Source of the DNA: Desulfobacteraceae bacterium
Lineage (GTDB): Bacteria > Desulfobacterota > Desulfobacteria > Desulfobacterales > JACKCP01
Length of the DNA stretch: 64,000 nt
NCBI GenBank assembly: GCA_020633955.1
Contig: JACKCP010000006.1
Span: forward strand, 102,501-166,500
Direction of reading: 5' to 3'
In this document: positions 7,998 through 16,411 of the stretch, piece after piece
How the letters are laid out: each line of letters starts with the position of its first letter
Numbering within the stretch: the first letter of the stretch is position 1
The notes under the pieces: model-generated
Told to the model about the DNA's origin: nothing
Seen by the model: the letters and a program-made list of their open reading frames with translations, nothing else
The model's database searches: none
Position numbers and translations under genes: made by a program

Positions 7998-9017
7998 ATG
8001 AAGGAAATATATGAAAAAGCAAGGGATCTGATGAAGGGATACTGCAGAGTGTGTCCTGTCTGTGATGGAAAAGCATGCCGGGGTGAAGTGCCTGGAATGG
8101 GAGGAATCGGAACAGGTTCATCTTTTGAGGAAAATTTCAATTCCCTTAAAAAAATAAAACTCAACATGAAACTTATACACAATATCACAAAACCGGATAC
8201 GTCCATAAATCTTTTTGGAAGATGTCTTGACATGCCGGTTCTTGCAGCTCCAATAGGGGGAGTTTCATATAATATGGGAGGAAAAATTTCAGAAGATGAA
8301 TATGCAGAAGCTATTGTTCTTGGATGCCTTTCAAAAAAAATAATGGGAACAACAGGAGACGGAGTTCCAGAGGAAATCCACATGGCCGGACTCAATGCCA
8401 TGAAAAAAGCACACGGGCATGCAATCCCTTTTATCAAACCCTGGGAAGACAAGGAGCTTTTTCAAAAACTTGAAAAAGCTCACAGCTTTGGAGCCGAATA
8501 TGTCGGGATGGACATAGATGCCGCAGGGCTTATTACCCTTGGACTTATGGGAAGACCTGTATCTCCTAAAACCCCTGAAAAACTGAAAGAAATTATACAG
8601 TCAACTCCAATGAAATTTATTGTTAAAGGTATAATGACAGTTGAAGATGCTTTACTTGCAGCAGAAGCAGGAGCTTATGGTATTGTTGTATCAAATCATG
8701 GCGGAAGGGTTCTTGATTTCAGTCCCGGGACAGCAGATGTTCTTCCTGCAATAGCATCTACCTTAAAAGACAAAGTTGTAATTCTGGTTGACGGCGGAGT
8801 CAGAACAGGAACCGATGTTTTAAAAATGCTCGCTCTTGGAGCAGACGCTGTAATGCTTGGAAGGCCTTTTACAATAGCTGCCATGGGAGGAATGCAGGCA
8901 GGAGTTGAAAAACTTATTGACAAAATAAAGTCTGAGCTTGTTCAGGCAATGATTCTTACAGGAACCGCTTCTGTATCTGATGTTTCAAGTTCTGTTCTTT
9001 ATGACAGTTTCAGATAA
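7998..9017 (+). CDS. FMN-dependent alpha-hydroxy-acid dehydrogenase family protein
   Basis: 339-aa TIM-barrel flavoenzyme of the lactate/glycolate oxidase family. Visible are the barrel end IVVSNHGGRVLDFSPGTADVLP (catalytic His and substrate Arg), DGGVRTGTDVLKMLALGADAVMLGRPF (FMN phosphate site) and PVLAAPIGGVSYN. An N-terminal cysteine cluster (CRVCPVCDGKACRG, about 15-28) is typical of the anaerobe branch of this family and suggests a metal or Fe-S site. ATG at 7998 with AAAGGA is preferred to the TTG at 7968. Last gene of the flavin cluster, followed by a strong terminator. Substrate not assignable. Confidence 0.85.
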   Translation: MKEIYEKARDLMKGYCRVCPVCDGKACRGEVPGMGGIGTGSSFEENFNSLKKIKLNMKLIHNITKPDTSINLFGRCLDMPVLAAPIGGVSYNMGGKISEDEYAEAIVLGCLSKKIMGTTGDGVPEEIHMAGLNAMKKAHGHAIPFIKPWEDKELFQKLEKAHSFGAEYVGMDIDAAGLITLGLMGRPVSPKTPEKLKEIIQSTPMKFIVKGIMTVEDALLAAEAGAYGIVVSNHGGRVLDFSPGTADVLPAIASTLKDKVVILVDGGVRTGTDVLKMLALGADAVMLGRPFTIAAMGGMQAGVEKLIDKIKSELVQAMILTGTASVSDVSSSVLYDSFR

Positions 9018-9083
9018 GCACTGGATTGGTATCACTGGTTCAGACTGACTTAATAATTTAACAAAAAAATAATTTTAAAAACT

Positions 9084-9117
9084 AAAAACCGGATTAATAA
9101 GCTTAATCCGGTTTTAT
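9084..9117 (+). terminator. Strong terminator after the FMN-dehydrogenase gene
   Basis: A 13-bp perfect stem, AAAACCGGATTAA (9085-9097) with TTAATCCGGTTTT (9103-9115), 5-base loop. Symmetric A/T flanks make it potentially bidirectional, also serving the minus-strand hydrolase gene. Confidence 0.9.
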
Positions 9118-9209
9118 CGGTTTAAAAACTTCATTTTTTAAAAGAAAAACAATTTTCAGCAGCATCTTTAAAAAACTCGTTTTCTGCTAATCACTAAATA
9201 CTGAATCTT

Positions 9210-9971
9210 TTAAAATTTTAAAAAATCATATATTACACTATTTACTTCTTCGGGTTTTTCCATTGGAGATAAATGACCACAGCCATCAATTATTACAAAT
9301 TTCGAGTCTTTAATATTTTCTTCAAGAAATTTTCCGTATTTCAAGGGTGTTGAAACATCGTCGGAAGCACCGAGAATTAAAACTTTTTTCTCAATTTTTC
9401 CAAGACTGTTCATAAGATCAAAATTATTGCATGCAGTAAAATCAGCCAGAGCTGTCATTGGATTATCAACACAGGCTCTGTATGCATCAGGTTCAATTCT
9501 CGAAGTGTCAAAGTTTTTAGAAACCCCGAATTTAATCATTCCTTTCTTAAAGTCTTCAAAAGCGTTTCTTACTGAGTCAAAAACCATGTCAAGAACTTTA
9601 AGCCTTGCTCCGGAGTTGATGATAACTGCATTTTCAATGTTTTCATAGGGTCTTGCAAGAATATCGAGCACAATTGCACCTCCCATGGAAATCCCGCAGA
9701 TATGAGGCTTTTCAAGGTTCATTTCCTCAATAAACCCTATTATAAAATCAGCATATTTTGAAACACTGCTGCACGGTTTTTCATCTCCCCTGTTCCGCCC
9801 AGGGAGATCCGGAGCAAACACATTGAATTCATCTGAAAAAAAATTGAGCTGATTGATAAAAAAATATGAATTTATCGATGCTCCATGAATAAAAACAATG
9901 GATTTTTTATTTTCATCGAAATTTTCAGGTTTTTGTAAAAAATGGAATTTTCCTTTTTTCAGTTTTTTCAT
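9210..9971 (-). CDS. Alpha/beta-hydrolase-fold esterase-like protein
   Basis: 253 aa. Oxyanion motif FIHGASINS, the lid-proximal DLPGRNRGDEKP, nucleophile elbow GISMGG (Ser), acid in GASDDVSTP and His in GCGHLSPMEKP give a complete Ser-Asp-His triad. Cytoplasmic; substrate unknown (MenH-, BioH- and dienelactone-type enzymes look similar). The ATG at 9971 with GGAGA upstream is chosen over a longer frame that would overlap yaaA; it leaves a 13-base gap, so the two genes are probably one transcript. Confidence 0.85.
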   Translation of the reverse strand: MKKLKKGKFHFLQKPENFDENKKSIVFIHGASINSYFFINQLNFFSDEFNVFAPDLPGRNRGDEKPCSSVSKYADFIIGFIEEMNLEKPHICGISMGGAIVLDILARPYENIENAVIINSGARLKVLDMVFDSVRNAFEDFKKGMIKFGVSKNFDTSRIEPDAYRACVDNPMTALADFTACNNFDLMNSLGKIEKKVLILGASDDVSTPLKYGKFLEENIKDSKFVIIDGCGHLSPMEKPEEVNSVIYDFLKF

Positions 9972-9984
9972 AAAAGATTCTCCG

Positions 9985-10752
9985 CTATCTTGTAAAAGTA
10001 AGTTTATATTCACCTGAAAGTTCTTTGCTGTAAGAGTATCCAAGTCCCTTAAATTTTTTCAGTTCTTCTTTTTCTTCAATCCTGTTTTTTATTATAAAAC
10101 CGGCCATGCTTCCCCTTGCCTGCTTTGCATAAATTGCAACAGTTCTAAGCTTATTGTCTTTTCTGTCTTTAAACACAACATCTGTAAGTTTCAATTTAAG
10201 CTTTTTCCTGTCAATTGAATCAGTAAATTCCTTTGAGGCAAGGTCAATAATAAATTTTTCCTTATTTAAATCAATAACCGAATTTAAATAATCCGTAATA
10301 TCATTTTTCCAGAAATCACTTACTTTGTTATAGCCTTTAATACCAAGATTATAACCCATTTCAAGCCTGTAAGGCTCAATCATATCAAGAGGCCTTAAAA
10401 GTCCGTACATTCCCGATAGAATAAAAAAACTTTTCTGTGCAAACAAAAGATCTTGTTCATTACAGCCTGAAATATCCATTGCCTTGAAAACATCTCCAGT
10501 AAATGCATAAATTGCCGGAATTAATAGTTTTTCATTTTTTCCATTTGAAAATTTCTGGAAAAGTTCAAAAGTTTCTTTTGAAAGTTTACCGCTTGTCTTC
10601 ATTACCTCTGAAATTTGCTCAATGGAAAAACTTTTCATAAATTCTGAAAGAAAACTGATCTTTTCATTGAACACAGGCTTTGTAAACTTCTCTGAAACCT
10701 GATTTTTTTCAGCAGTTTTCATTGTTTTGGAAGTACCCAGAAGAGTAATCAT
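9985..10752 (-). CDS. yaaA: Peroxide stress protein YaaA (DUF328)
   Basis: 255 aa. Family hallmarks: PAIYAFTGDVFKAMD, the LSGMYGLLRPLDMIEPYRLEMG block and the RGSMAGFI block near the C-terminus. YaaA lowers free intracellular iron during H2O2 stress and can bind DNA. Start ATG at 10752 with AGAGG upstream. It heads a two-gene unit with the hydrolase and is divergent from typA across 100 bases. Confidence 0.93.
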   Translation of the reverse strand: MITLLGTSKTMKTAEKNQVSEKFTKPVFNEKISFLSEFMKSFSIEQISEVMKTSGKLSKETFELFQKFSNGKNEKLLIPAIYAFTGDVFKAMDISGCNEQDLLFAQKSFFILSGMYGLLRPLDMIEPYRLEMGYNLGIKGYNKVSDFWKNDITDYLNSVIDLNKEKFIIDLASKEFTDSIDRKKLKLKLTDVVFKDRKDNKLRTVAIYAKQARGSMAGFIIKNRIEEKEELKKFKGLGYSYSKELSGEYKLTFTR

Positions 10753-10852
10753 AAAAACCTCTAAAATATTAAAATAAAAAGTTTTATTATCTTTTGTAAA
10801 GGTGCTATATAGCGTTTTGCATTTTTAACACTTTTAATTACGGAAAGACTTA

Positions 10853-12694
10853 ATGACACAAAATTTTGATTTAAACATCAGGAATATAGCAATTATTGCT
10901 CATGTTGACCACGGCAAAACCACACTTGTAGACGCAATGTTTAAGCAAAGCGGACTTTTCAGAGAAAATCAGGAAGTTGACGAACGTATAATGGACAGTA
11001 TGGACCTTGAAAGGGAAAGAGGAATAACCATATCTGCAAAAAACTGTTCAGTTCAAAGGGGAAATACAAAAATAAACATACTTGATACACCGGGCCATGC
11101 CGATTTCGGCGGTGAAGTTGAAAGAGCTCTTTCAATGGTTGACGGTGCAGTCCTTTTGGTTGACGCCTCAGAAGGTCCCCTGCCACAGACAAGATTTGTA
11201 CTCAAAAAAACCCTTGATGCAGGCCTCAAGGTAATTGTTGTAATAAATAAAATAGACAGAGCAGATGCAAGACCTGATGAAGTTTTAGACGAAATTTACG
11301 ATCTTTTCATAGACCTCGACGCTTCTGACGAGCAGCTCGATTTTCCATATCTTTATGCAGTGGGAAGAGACGGAATTGCAATGAATTCTCTTGAAGAAAC
11401 AGGCAAAAACCTTGATCCGCTTTTCGATCTTATTCTTAAGGAAATACCAAAACCTGAATATCCTGAAAACCAGCCTTTCCAGATGCTTGTTTCTGATCTT
11501 GGTTATTCGGATTATCTTGGAAGACTTGCAATAGGAAGGGTTTTCAACCAGAAAATAACCTCCAAAGATCAGTTCATATGCATAAATTCAAAAAATGAAA
11601 ATGTATCCTTTAAAATATCAAAACTTCAAAGCTACAACGGAATGACACTTAACGAGGCAAAGGAAATTGAACCAGGAGATATAGCCGTTATTTCAGGAAG
11701 CGACTGTTTCAGAATCGGAGACACAATCTGTTTTTCATCAAAGCCCAAAGCTCTTCCTAGAATCAATGTTGATGAACCAACCGTTTCAATGAGATTTACA
11801 ATAAACGACTCTCCATTTGCAGGTCTTGAAGGCAAGCTTGTTCAGTCAAGAAAAATTTATGAAAGACTTGAAAAGGAAACACTTATAAACGTTGCAATAA
11901 AAATTGAAAGAACCGATGAAAGGGATTCCTTCATAGTAAAGGGAAGAGGCGAATTTCAGCTTGCCATTCTTATTGAAACAATGAGAAGAGAAGGTTTTGA
12001 AATCTGCGTTGGAAGACCTGAGGTAATTTACAGATTTGAAAACGGAAAAAGACTTGAGCCCTGCGAACATGTTTATATTGACTGCGACGAAAACTTTACA
12101 GGCGTTGTAACTGAAAAAATCACTATAAGAAAAGGAAAACTTGTTAACCTTGTAAACAACGGTAAAGGAAGGGTTAACATGGAATTTCTTCTTCCTTCTA
12201 GATCTCTTATCGGATACAGAGATGAATTTCTTACCGATACAAGGGGTACAGGAATTTTAAACTCACTTTTTGCAGGATATGAAGAATATAAAGGTGATTT
12301 TCCAACAAGATTCACAGGTTCAATTGTTTCAGACAGAAGAGGAAGCGCAGTTCCATATGCACTCTACAATCTTGAACCAAGGGGAAGACTTTTTATTGAG
12401 CCGGGAACTCCTGTTTACGAGGGAATGATAATTGGAGAACATAACAAGGAAGGTGATATAAACGTTAATGCCTGCAAGGAAAAAAAGCTTACAAACATGA
12501 GAGCTTCAGGAAAAGATGAAAGTACAATATGTTCTCCCGTTAAAAAAATGACTCTCGAACATGCACTGAACTTTATAAGAGAAGATGAAATGGTTGAAGT
12601 TACACCACAAAATATCAGACTGAGAAAAGCTGTGCTTTCAGCTCAATTGAGACAGCAGATGAGGAATAAAAAATTCAAGGAAGAAAATCTTTGA
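10853..12694 (+). CDS. typA: Ribosome-associated GTPase TypA/BipA
   Basis: 613 aa, the standard length. Translational GTPase domains: G1 AHVDHGKTT (about 16-24), switch I with RERGIT, G3 DTPGHADFGGEVERAL, G4 NKIDRADARP, then a beta-barrel domain, an EF-G III-like domain (TNINDSPF-type segment as FTINDSPFAGLEG) and the TypA-specific C-terminal domain (RGTGILNSLFAGYEEYKG). Acts on the 50S subunit in assembly and stress adaptation, especially at low temperature. GGAAAGA lies upstream of the ATG. Confidence 0.95.
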   Translation: MTQNFDLNIRNIAIIAHVDHGKTTLVDAMFKQSGLFRENQEVDERIMDSMDLERERGITISAKNCSVQRGNTKINILDTPGHADFGGEVERALSMVDGAVLLVDASEGPLPQTRFVLKKTLDAGLKVIVVINKIDRADARPDEVLDEIYDLFIDLDASDEQLDFPYLYAVGRDGIAMNSLEETGKNLDPLFDLILKEIPKPEYPENQPFQMLVSDLGYSDYLGRLAIGRVFNQKITSKDQFICINSKNENVSFKISKLQSYNGMTLNEAKEIEPGDIAVISGSDCFRIGDTICFSSKPKALPRINVDEPTVSMRFTINDSPFAGLEGKLVQSRKIYERLEKETLINVAIKIERTDERDSFIVKGRGEFQLAILIETMRREGFEICVGRPEVIYRFENGKRLEPCEHVYIDCDENFTGVVTEKITIRKGKLVNLVNNGKGRVNMEFLLPSRSLIGYRDEFLTDTRGTGILNSLFAGYEEYKGDFPTRFTGSIVSDRRGSAVPYALYNLEPRGRLFIEPGTPVYEGMIIGEHNKEGDINVNACKEKKLTNMRASGKDESTICSPVKKMTLEHALNFIREDEMVEVTPQNIRLRKAVLSAQLRQQMRNKKFKEENL

Positions 12695-12726
12695 CCTTTA
12701 TCCAATATTATAATTAAATTCAAAAA

Positions 12727-12896
12727 GTAACTGTTCAGTTTAAATAGAAACGGTTGCTGGATTCTTTCTGAACCTCATTTCCGCTTAAGCTCATAGAAAA
12801 GAGGTGAAAAAATTTTCTCCTTAAACAGGTTCAGAAAAAATACAGCATCCGTTATTTGATTATCCTTTTTTTCTAAGTTTTCAGCTGAATGGTTAC
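12727..12896 (+). repeat. MITE-like palindromic element, copy A
   Basis: 170 bp beginning GTAACTGTTCAGTTTAAA and ending in its near reverse complement (TTTTCAGCTGAATGGTTAC). Internal arms pair around a central AAGAGGTGAAAAAATTTTCTCC region. It is flanked by a perfect 8-bp direct repeat TTCAAAAA at 12719-12726 and 12897-12904, the mark of transposition. It fills most of the 450-base gap between typA and the small Cys gene, in which I see no other gene except the 29-base motif at 12954. Confidence 0.85.
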
Positions 12897-12953
12897 TTCA
12901 AAAAGATATAAAATGGCGCCATAATTTTAAGGGACATTTTAAGAAGTAATTAC

Positions 12954-12982
12954 CCGAAAACAAGAATTTTTTGTTCAGCAAC
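12954..12982 (+). repeat. 29-base motif shared with 25482-25510
   Basis: The stretch beginning CCGAAAACAAGAATTTTTT and ending TTCAGCAAC matches 25482-25510 at 27 of 29 positions. Both sit a short way right of a palindromic element (58 and 24 bases). A partial related string is in element copy D (44285-44304). Possibly a remnant of a second element type. Confidence 0.6.
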
Positions 12983-13146
12983 CAATTAAAATCTCCTTAA
13001 AAAGCTGTTTTTTAATAATCTGAATATTTTTTCCGCTTCAGGAAATTAAAAAAGTGATTCCATTAAGGTTTCAGAATAAAATATTGATTTACATTTATAA
13101 TAATAAATAACTTTTCAGCATTAAACTGTACTTTCAGGAGGATATT

Positions 13147-13332
13147 TTGGAACTAGGTAAAGAATATATCAAAAGAGACAAATTCGACTTTGAAATAGGT
13201 TATCTTATAAAAAGTCCATGTACTGATTGTCCCCAAAAAGAAAAACTTCCCCATTGTCAGAAAGGATGCTTACTTTTAAATAATATTCAGGAAAAAATTG
13301 CTGCCGGTATTTCATGTTCACAGAAAAGTTAA
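13147..13332 (+). CDS. Small cysteine-rich protein, function unknown
   Basis: 61 aa starting at TTG, supported by a perfect AGGAGG seven bases upstream. The core is CTDCPQKEKLPHCQKGC, a C-x2-C-x8-C-x3-C pattern suited to binding zinc or an Fe-S cluster, with one more Cys near the C-terminus. No membrane segment. It is convergent with the TetR gene, the stops directly abutting (13332/13333). I do not recognise a named family. Confidence 0.65.
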   Translation: MELGKEYIKRDKFDFEIGYLIKSPCTDCPQKEKLPHCQKGCLLLNNIQEKIAAGISCSQKS

Positions 13333-13971
13333 TTATTTTTTTGTTTCTTTTGCAAATTCAAAAACATCTTTTCTTGTAAAAGCAAAAGAACTTATCTGTG
13401 CAAGCTTTATTATGTGATTTTTCAAAAGCTCCCTGTCCTTTACCGGAAAATTTCTGAAAGTCATTACAATACCTGCAAGCGATGCAAATAATCCATGAAT
13501 TATGTTTCTGTCTCCATAATCTATACCTGACTTTTTAAATACATCTTCAATATTTGAAAAAAGATTTTTCATAATTGAATTAAACTTATCTAAAAGTTCA
13601 GGCGGAATATCGGCCTTTACCATCATATAACTCATCATCTGAAAGGTAGCTTCATTTTTGATCAGAATGTCTACAAATTCCACTGCAAATTTTTCAACAG
13701 TATCTATTTCATCGGCACTCAGCCTTTGATTAAACTCCAGAACCAGACTTTCCAGATCATAAATAAAGCTTTCCATCAAAAGATCTGTCTGTCCTGGGAA
13801 ATATCTGTATAAAGATGCAGGTGAAATACCGGCTTCAGAAGCAATATCCCTCATTCCAATCTGATCAAACGACTTTTTCTCAAGAAGACTCAAGGCTGCT
13901 TCTATTATAAGCTGTCTTCTTACTTCTCTTTCCTCTTCTCTAAGTTTATTGAATGCAGAATCACGTGCCAC
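13333..13971 (-). CDS. TetR/AcrR-family transcriptional regulator
   Basis: 212 aa. N-terminal helix-turn-helix DIASEAGISPASLYRYFPGQTDLL is the classic TetR DNA-binding segment; the C-terminal ligand-binding half is all-helical and unassigned. The start is GTG at 13971 (reads MARDSAFNK): AGGAGG lies six bases upstream, whereas the ATG nine codons earlier lacks a site. The likely operator region is the AT-rich sequence right of 13971. Its target is unknown; the nearest candidates are its own promoter or the ClpX-like gene, which it faces away from. Confidence 0.88.
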   Translation of the reverse strand: MARDSAFNKLREEEREVRRQLIIEAALSLLEKKSFDQIGMRDIASEAGISPASLYRYFPGQTDLLMESFIYDLESLVLEFNQRLSADEIDTVEKFAVEFVDILIKNEATFQMMSYMMVKADIPPELLDKFNSIMKNLFSNIEDVFKKSGIDYGDRNIIHGLFASLAGIVMTFRNFPVKDRELLKNHIIKLAQISSFAFTRKDVFEFAKETKK

Positions 13972-14255
13972 GGCAACCTCCTTTACATTTAAGAACATAA
14001 TATTTATACAATAACAAAGTTCATTTGTACAAACATTTTGTATTATTCATCTAATTAAATTTAATTTGCTTCAATAAAGACTAAAAAAACAGTTATTGAT
14101 CTAAGACTAAACTTTTTGCAAAGCTCAATTAAAGAAGAAATAATTTGGTCTGGAAACATAAGAATTCATGTGTTTTAAATTTTAACACATCTTTTTAAAT
14201 AATGATTGGCCAAAAACCAATTTTTTTATGGAATCTTGAAAATGCTGGCATTAAT

Positions 14256-14420
14256 GTAACTGTTCAGCTTAAATCGCATCGGCTGCTGGATTTTCTGGGC
14301 CTTATTCTTGCTTAAGCTCCAAGACATGAGAAAAAAAGCTGTCTCCTGAAACCGGCTCAGTAAAAAAACAGCATCCGCCAGAAAACCGGCTTTCATCTCA
14401 AATTTCAGCTGAATAGTTAC
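14256..14420 (+). repeat. MITE-like palindromic element, copy B
   Basis: 165 bp, GTAACTGTTCAGCTTAAA to TTTCAGCTGAATAGTTAC. Flanking octamers GCATTAAT and TCATCAAT match at 6 of 8. Lies in the 600-base gap between the TetR and ClpX-like genes. The rest of that gap is AT-rich DNA with no gene I can support; it should hold both divergent promoters. Confidence 0.8.
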
Positions 14421-14572
14421 TCATCAATAAACAAAAGTTTAAATCTTACAAAATAATTGATTGCCTTTTACCAAACAAATTTTTAAAACCTAGTTTGAAT
14501 ATTGAATCATTTAGTTATATATTGTTTGGTTCAATAAAGTTGAACTGATAAAACATGTGGTTATAATTTTAA

Positions 14573-16321
14573 ATGACAGATAAATCAGATATCCCGGATC
14601 CGGGTAAAATAGAAAAAGAAATAGGTGAGTTCTTGAATAAGAAATTTGGAGGAAGGGTTCAGCTGATTCCCCAGTATGGAGATCCTGAAGCCGTGATAAG
14701 AGGAAAAAAAGAAGGTATTGATGGAAAAAAAAGCGGTAAAAGTCCTGACTTCAATCTGCTTCCAAAAGAAATGACAGACTATCTTGATCAGTTCATTATA
14801 AAGCAGGATAATGCAAAGGCTGTTCTTGCAACAAAAATCTGTACCCATTTCAATCGTCTTGCAAAATTACAGCAAAATCCTCAAAGTTCTGAAGCAACTC
14901 TTGGAAGAATCAAAAATAATATACTGCTGATCGGACCAACTGGTGTTGGTAAAACATATCTGATAAAACTTATTGCCAACAAAATTGGAGTTCCATTTGT
15001 AAAGGGAGATGCAACAAAATTTTCTGAAACCGGATATGTCGGGGGTGATGTTGAAGATCTGGTAAGGGATCTTGCAAGAGAGGCAGACAACGATATAAGT
15101 TCTGCAGAATATGGAATAATTTATATAGATGAAATTGACAAAATAGCATCGTCAAAAAACTTTTCAGGCGCAGACATTTCAAGAACAGGAGTACAAAGAG
15201 CTCTTCTAAAGCCAATGGAGGAAACAGAGGTTGAACTTCAGCCTCCACATGATCCTGTTTCCATGATGGAAGCACTTGCCGAATTTCAAAAAACAGGAAC
15301 AAGGGAAAGAAAAACAATAAATACAAAAAATATATTGTTTATTGTAAGCGGTGCTTTCAGCCAGATGGAAGAAATAATTGCAAAACGACTGAAAAAAGAC
15401 GCCATTGGCTTTAATGCAAATCCAGGCTCAAAAAAAAATGACTCCTGCATTCTTCACAAGGTAATGAGTGAAGACCTTATAAACTTTGGATTTGAATCTG
15501 AATTTGTTGGAAGACTTCCAGTAAGGGCTGTTCTTGATCCATTAAATGAAAATGATCTGTATGATATATTGAATAACCCAAATAACCCTGTAATTTTAGG
15601 TAAAAAATCTGATTTCATGGCATATGGAATCAGAGTCTGTTTTACTGACGATGCACTTAAACTCATTGCAAAGAATGCTTCATCTGAGCAAACTGGTGCA
15701 AGAGGACTTGTAAATGCAATAGAAAACGCTCTTATGACTTTTGAAACAAATCTTCCTTCAACAGCATTGAGAAAATTTGTATTTACAGAAGAAATCATAC
15801 AAAAATCCGAAAATTTTCTTGGTACAACCGACAAACCTGAATCGATCAGTTATTTTTACAGTCTTTACGACGAAACTATAAAAAAGGAAGAAGAAAAAAT
15901 TACTGATTACATATATAAAAACAGGGAAAACCTTGAAGCATCAATTGGCTTTATGCTCTCTGAATGCATGATTAAAACATCAGCAAAGCATTACTGCATA
16001 AATATTGAAACTGTAAAAGATGCTCTTTTAAGCGTTAAGGAAGCATTTTACGAAGTAAAAACAATTGAGGACGAAACATTTACAGACAAGCATCTTTATG
16101 TGGAACTTTCTGAAGAGGCTTCGGATTTTCTGGTTAACGAATATCTTTTCAATCACCACAATTACCTTGATATCAAAAAATCGTTTCTGGAAAACTTTTC
16201 CCTTGGGCTTATGCTTGCCAGTGAAAAAACAAACAAAAAAAGATTTGTTGTAACCAAAAAAGGTTTGACAGATCCTGAAGGATATATTTCTGAAATTTTA
16301 AAGACAGACAATCATAATTAA
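14573..16321 (+). CDS. ClpX-like AAA+ unfoldase lacking the zinc domain, with a long C-terminal extension
   Basis: 582 aa. Walker A GPTGVGKT (121-128), pore loop GYVGG (155-159), Walker B IIYIDEIDK (182-190), arginine finger in FVGRLPVRA (Arg314) and sensor II TGARGL (Arg377) are intact, so it should hydrolyse ATP and thread protein. An IGF tripeptide (278-280) occupies the place of the ClpP-docking loop of ClpX. The N-terminal C4 zinc domain is absent, replaced by about 60 residues without cysteines, and about 165 residues (418-582) follow the small AAA domain with no family I recognise. Start ATG has no clear ribosome site. Stands alone before the heme cluster. A ClpX paralogue rather than clpX itself. 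Confidence 0.8.
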   Translation: MTDKSDIPDPGKIEKEIGEFLNKKFGGRVQLIPQYGDPEAVIRGKKEGIDGKKSGKSPDFNLLPKEMTDYLDQFIIKQDNAKAVLATKICTHFNRLAKLQQNPQSSEATLGRIKNNILLIGPTGVGKTYLIKLIANKIGVPFVKGDATKFSETGYVGGDVEDLVRDLAREADNDISSAEYGIIYIDEIDKIASSKNFSGADISRTGVQRALLKPMEETEVELQPPHDPVSMMEALAEFQKTGTRERKTINTKNILFIVSGAFSQMEEIIAKRLKKDAIGFNANPGSKKNDSCILHKVMSEDLINFGFESEFVGRLPVRAVLDPLNENDLYDILNNPNNPVILGKKSDFMAYGIRVCFTDDALKLIAKNASSEQTGARGLVNAIENALMTFETNLPSTALRKFVFTEEIIQKSENFLGTTDKPESISYFYSLYDETIKKEEEKITDYIYKNRENLEASIGFMLSECMIKTSAKHYCINIETVKDALLSVKEAFYEVKTIEDETFTDKHLYVELSEEASDFLVNEYLFNHHNYLDIKKSFLENFSLGLMLASEKTNKKRFVVTKKGLTDPEGYISEILKTDNHN

Positions 16322-16411
16322 ACCGGAATTTAATTCAACAAACCGGCTTAATTATTAATTCAGATACAGGCATAAAATTTTTTTTTGCCGCTTTAAACAA
16401 AGGGAAAGAAA

